Assembly (NCBI RefSeq): GCF_000775995.1
Contig: NZ_CP009227.1
Location: forward strand, 682,001-746,000
Source: Treponema sp. OMZ 838
GTDB lineage: Bacteria > Spirochaetota > Spirochaetia > Treponematales > Treponemataceae
Reading direction: 5' to 3'
Length of the DNA stretch: 64,000 nt
Shown: in pieces, positions 61,571-64,000 of the stretch
How positions within the stretch are numbered: position 1 is the first letter of the stretch
Layout of the letters: each line of letters opens with the position of its first letter
Translations under genes and position numbers: made by a program
The notes under the pieces: generated by a model
What the model saw: the letters and a program-made list of their open reading frames with translations, nothing else
Told to the model about the DNA's origin: nothing
Database searches by the model: none

Positions 61571-62344
61571 ATGAAGCGTATACTATTCTTACATCAGGCA
61601 AAAAATATCGTACGTAAAATTTACAGCGATCTCTTGTTTCCGCAACCGTGCCATCTGTGCGGAAACGTAAGTGAAGCAGGATTGCCACTCTGTAATCATT
61701 GTATTCAAACCGAATTCCTACCGTATATCGCTGCTGATGCAGAACACTCACAACAAACCGAAGCCCGCTGTAGACAGTGCGGAAAGATACTTATTTCCGA
61801 ACATGAATATTGTACCCATTGCAGGCCGGCAGAGGATGATACGGAAAGGCAAAAACCAGCCTGCGATCGTATTTTTACGCTTTTCCCATACATTGGGCTT
61901 GGGCAAAAATTGCTGCCTGTGTGGAAGAACAATAATATCCGCACTTTTTCCACGGTATTTGCACCGCTTATCCACCGTTTTCTCACAGGATATCTGGAAT
62001 TGATGAATATTCCGCTTGTGCCGGTACCGCCGCGCCCTCAAAAATTGCAAGAGAAAGGCTGGGATCAAATTGAAGATCTTGTAAAAGATTTATCGGTTTA
62101 TCCGGAACTGACGATACATCGATGTTTAAAGCGGCAGAACGGCATTCCGCAAAAGAAGCTGTCCAAGACAGCCCGTGCAGTGAATTTACAGGGAAAAATC
62201 GAACTCTCGGAAAATACCGTCCCAGATAGGCTCATTCTGCTCGACGATGTAATGACCACCGGTGCAACACTCGAAGCTTGCGCACGTACATTAAAGGCAG
62301 CAGGCTGCACAGAAGTTTACGGTCTCTGCCTCTTTTTTGACTAA
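61571..62344 (+). CDS. ComF/GntX-family phosphoribosyltransferase-like protein with double zinc ribbon
   Basis: 257 residues, AAGGAGG directly before the ATG. N-terminal zinc ribbons: CHLCG ... CNHC and CRQCGK ... CTHC (about 27-80). C-terminal type I PRTase fold with VPVPPRPQKLQEKGWDQIE, RQNGIPQKKLSK and the PRPP loop ILLDDVMTTGATLEAC. In competent bacteria ComFC helps DNA uptake; GntX is of unknown function. Which role applies here cannot be told, and spirochaetes are not generally naturally competent. Confidence 0.85.
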   Translation: MKRILFLHQAKNIVRKIYSDLLFPQPCHLCGNVSEAGLPLCNHCIQTEFLPYIAADAEHSQQTEARCRQCGKILISEHEYCTHCRPAEDDTERQKPACDRIFTLFPYIGLGQKLLPVWKNNNIRTFSTVFAPLIHRFLTGYLELMNIPLVPVPPRPQKLQEKGWDQIEDLVKDLSVYPELTIHRCLKRQNGIPQKKLSKTARAVNLQGKIELSENTVPDRLILLDDVMTTGATLEACARTLKAAGCTEVYGLCLFFD

Positions 62345-62360
62345 AAAGGAGCTAAAAGAA

Positions 62361-62393
62361 AAGCCTCTAAAAACTCAAGGTTTTTAGAGGCTT
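62361..62393. terminator. Bidirectional terminator between comF-like gene and secF
   Basis: AAGCCTCTAAAAA-ctcaagg-TTTTTAGAGGCTT, perfect arms with A/T flanks, between convergent genes. Confidence 0.6.
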
Positions 62394-62432
62394 TCAACTT
62401 CAAAGACGTATCTTTTAATTACGCCGTTACGC

Positions 62433-63668
62433 CTATACTGTTACTTCAGGAGTAGCTTTTGGGGCATTATTGAGCAATAAATCACCGGCACGTTTTTTCC
62501 CGGAAAAGAAGGTAATACAAGCACCGGCAATGTAGATTGTAGAATAGACACCACTTGTCATACCCACCAATAAAGCAAGCGCAAAGTCTTTCATATTGCC
62601 GGAGGTAAAGACATAGAGCGACACAGCCGCAAGCATTGTCGTAACGGTGGTGATAATGGTTCGGCTCAGCACTTCGGTTTGGGCAAGATCCAAAACGTCA
62701 ACCAAAGAAAGCTTCGGATTAAGCCGGATGTTTTCGCGGATACGGTCAAACACAACAACCGTGTCGTTGATTGAATACCCGACGATCGTCAAAATTGCCG
62801 CAATGGTGGTGGAATTGAATTCCATCTGCGTCCACACAATAAAGGTAATCATAATCAAAACGTCGTGAACCAACGCAAGCACGGCGCCTAAAGCAAATGT
62901 CCAGCGGAACCGTATGAGAGCGTAAATAAAGATTAAGAATAACGCCATAATTACCAGAACCACCGCTTGGAGAGCAAGTGAACCGGAGAAGCGAGATCCG
63001 ACAAAGTCGGTACTTAATACGGCAAAATTATCCGCTTCATAAGCAGCTACCAATGCGGTGTTAATCAATGCCCGCAGTTCGGTATTTGCATTGGTGTACG
63101 TACCGTTATCGGGTAACCGAATTTGGAACATACGGTCGCGCGCTTCACCGACTTGCTGCACTGAAACCGAAGGAACGGAAGCAAGGGCATGACGCACTTC
63201 GTCGGCATCGATCGGCTGTATTTGACCGGGAATATAATGTGCGCGGAACGGCTCCGTTGTAAGGCGGGAAGTTTCCGAGGTGATAAACACACTTTGCAAT
63301 GCGGTATCGGCTTTTGCAAGTATTTTTGCCTTTACCCCCTCAATTTGCTGCTGCACAGCCTCGACAAACTGTCCAACGGTGGGGTATTCACTATACTTAA
63401 AAGACAGAACTTTATTTTCAGTGTCCACCGAAATAATGGTAACATCAATTCCTTGGGAATTTTGTGCTACCTGTATGTTTTTCTCACCATCATACGTTAA
63501 AATAAAGGCAGAAGGCGCAAACCGCACTTTCTCGATAAATCCTGCCTGAAAGTCAATACCGAAGTTAATGCCTTTCGTAAAAAGACCTACAAGACCGGAA
63601 ATAATAAGAGCGGAGCTCACGAGAACCATAACACCGAAAAGCTTACTGAATTTTATCGTTTTTTTCAT
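62433..63668 (-). CDS. secF: Protein translocase subunit SecF
   Basis: 411 residues from the ATG at 63666-63668, GGAGG 8 nt upstream, overlapping the secD stop by 4 nt (ATGA). Six membrane segments; first one followed by NFGIDFQAGF, later VVLVIMALFLIFIYALIRFRWTFA, ALVHDVLIM, ILTIVGYSINDTVVVFDRIREN and a C-terminal SGVYSTIYIAGACITF. The large periplasmic loop (about 40-235) is longer than the E. coli protein. With SecD it pulls exported proteins through the Sec channel. Confidence 0.95.
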   Translation of the reverse strand: MKKTIKFSKLFGVMVLVSSALIISGLVGLFTKGINFGIDFQAGFIEKVRFAPSAFILTYDGEKNIQVAQNSQGIDVTIISVDTENKVLSFKYSEYPTVGQFVEAVQQQIEGVKAKILAKADTALQSVFITSETSRLTTEPFRAHYIPGQIQPIDADEVRHALASVPSVSVQQVGEARDRMFQIRLPDNGTYTNANTELRALINTALVAAYEADNFAVLSTDFVGSRFSGSLALQAVVLVIMALFLIFIYALIRFRWTFALGAVLALVHDVLIMITFIVWTQMEFNSTTIAAILTIVGYSINDTVVVFDRIRENIRLNPKLSLVDVLDLAQTEVLSRTIITTVTTMLAAVSLYVFTSGNMKDFALALLVGMTSGVYSTIYIAGACITFFSGKKRAGDLLLNNAPKATPEVTV

Positions 63669-64000
63669 ACGAGCGACCTCCAAGTAATATGCAGCTTCTT
63701 CTGGTGCAATGTTTCCGTGCCGAAATCAAAGATAAGCCGTGAAACAAAAAGGGCAGTAAATACGGAAGAAACAACACCGATTGTCAAGCTGTAAGCAAAT
63801 CCCTTGATCGGTCCGGTTCCCAATATTGATAAGAACAGAGCTGCAATAAAGGTAGTGATATTGGAGTCCATAATCGCCCAGAAAGCGTGGGCAAAACCGG
63901 TTTGAATGGCAGCTTCTCTACTTTTGTGCAAAGCAAGCTCTTCTTTAATTCTTTCAAAGATAACAACGTTTGCGTCAACCGCCATACCGATTGTTAAAAT
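63665..64000 (-). CDS. secD: Protein translocase subunit SecD (partial, runs off window end)
   Basis: Only the last 111 residues are visible. Starts at the window edge with ILTIGMAVDANVVIFERIKE, the conserved SecD segment-4/5 region, then ITTFIAALFLSILGTGPIKGFA and SLTIGVVSSVFTALFVSRLI, ending with the stop at 63665-63667 that overlaps secF. Upstream part lies beyond position 64000. Confidence 0.95.
   Translation of the reverse strand: MLTIGMAVDANVVIFERIKEELALHKSREAAIQTGFAHAFWAIMDSNITTFIAALFLSILGTGPIKGFAYSLTIGVVSSVFTALFVSRLIFDFGTETLHQKKLHITWRSLV

Overview
The window reads as the chromosome of a host-associated spirochaete, most likely an oral Treponema of the T. vincentii / T. medium / T. 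denticola type. The support is a PUR-alpha-like (BpuR-type) nucleic-acid-binding protein, a class I lysyl-tRNA synthetase, glycine reductase component C, an HPr plus HPr-kinase pair, a PlzA-like PilZ protein, many lipoproteins with spirochaetal lipoboxes, and an amino-acid and nucleoside scavenging gene set. No rRNA, tRNA, CRISPR array or intact insertion sequence was found.

Layout. 1-8 kb: truncated VanZ-like gene, PUR-alpha-like protein, a phosphohexomutase, an M18 aminopeptidase, a dicarboxylate symporter and pyruvate kinase. 8-11 kb: an Rpn/PD-(D/E)XK transposase-like nuclease and a lipoprotein that matches the core of the cholesterol-dependent cytolysin fold. 11-20 kb: NudC-like Nudix hydrolase, grdC-grdD, PilZ and TPR proteins, ddl, cstA. 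20-30 kb: one minus-strand operon for nucleoside uptake and breakdown. It encodes an ADP-ribosylglycohydrolase-family protein, a BMP substrate-binding protein, an ABC ATPase, two permeases, a nucleoside hydrolase, a ribokinase, and a LacI-type regulator fused to a second PfkB kinase; a strong promoter with an overlapping operator-like palindrome precedes it. 30-40 kb: gapA, NamZ-like muramidase, a leucine-rich-repeat lipoprotein with a G10 tract in its coding sequence, mgtE, a CTP-dependent-kinase-like membrane protein, a purine permease, a NYN-LOTUS-CSD RNA-binding protein and an ECF S-component.

40-44.9 kb is a visibly AT-rich accessory block of same-strand orphan genes. Repeated imperfect palindromes of about 60 nt, ending in GTGTTA, sit at gene ends. 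I read it as a probable integron cassette array without an integrase in view. 44.9-64 kb returns to core genes: Na+ symporter, TPR protein, a long uracil phosphoribosyltransferase, lysS, holA, ptsH, hprK, an ATPase/cNMP regulatory protein, glgX-glgP, ndk, ffh, a lipoprotein, a ComF-like protein, and secF-secD running off the end.

Intergenic DNA is rich in dispersed palindromes of several families. The most striking is a 136-bp element present twice, at 14915 and 53956, with the same length, the same nested stem plan and compensatory base changes. Several genes appear to have leaderless promoters, with the -10 box ending exactly 7 nt before the start codon. The main second-look items are the cytolysin-like lipoprotein, the regulator-kinase fusion operon, the attC-like array, the 136-bp element and the poly-G lipoprotein.
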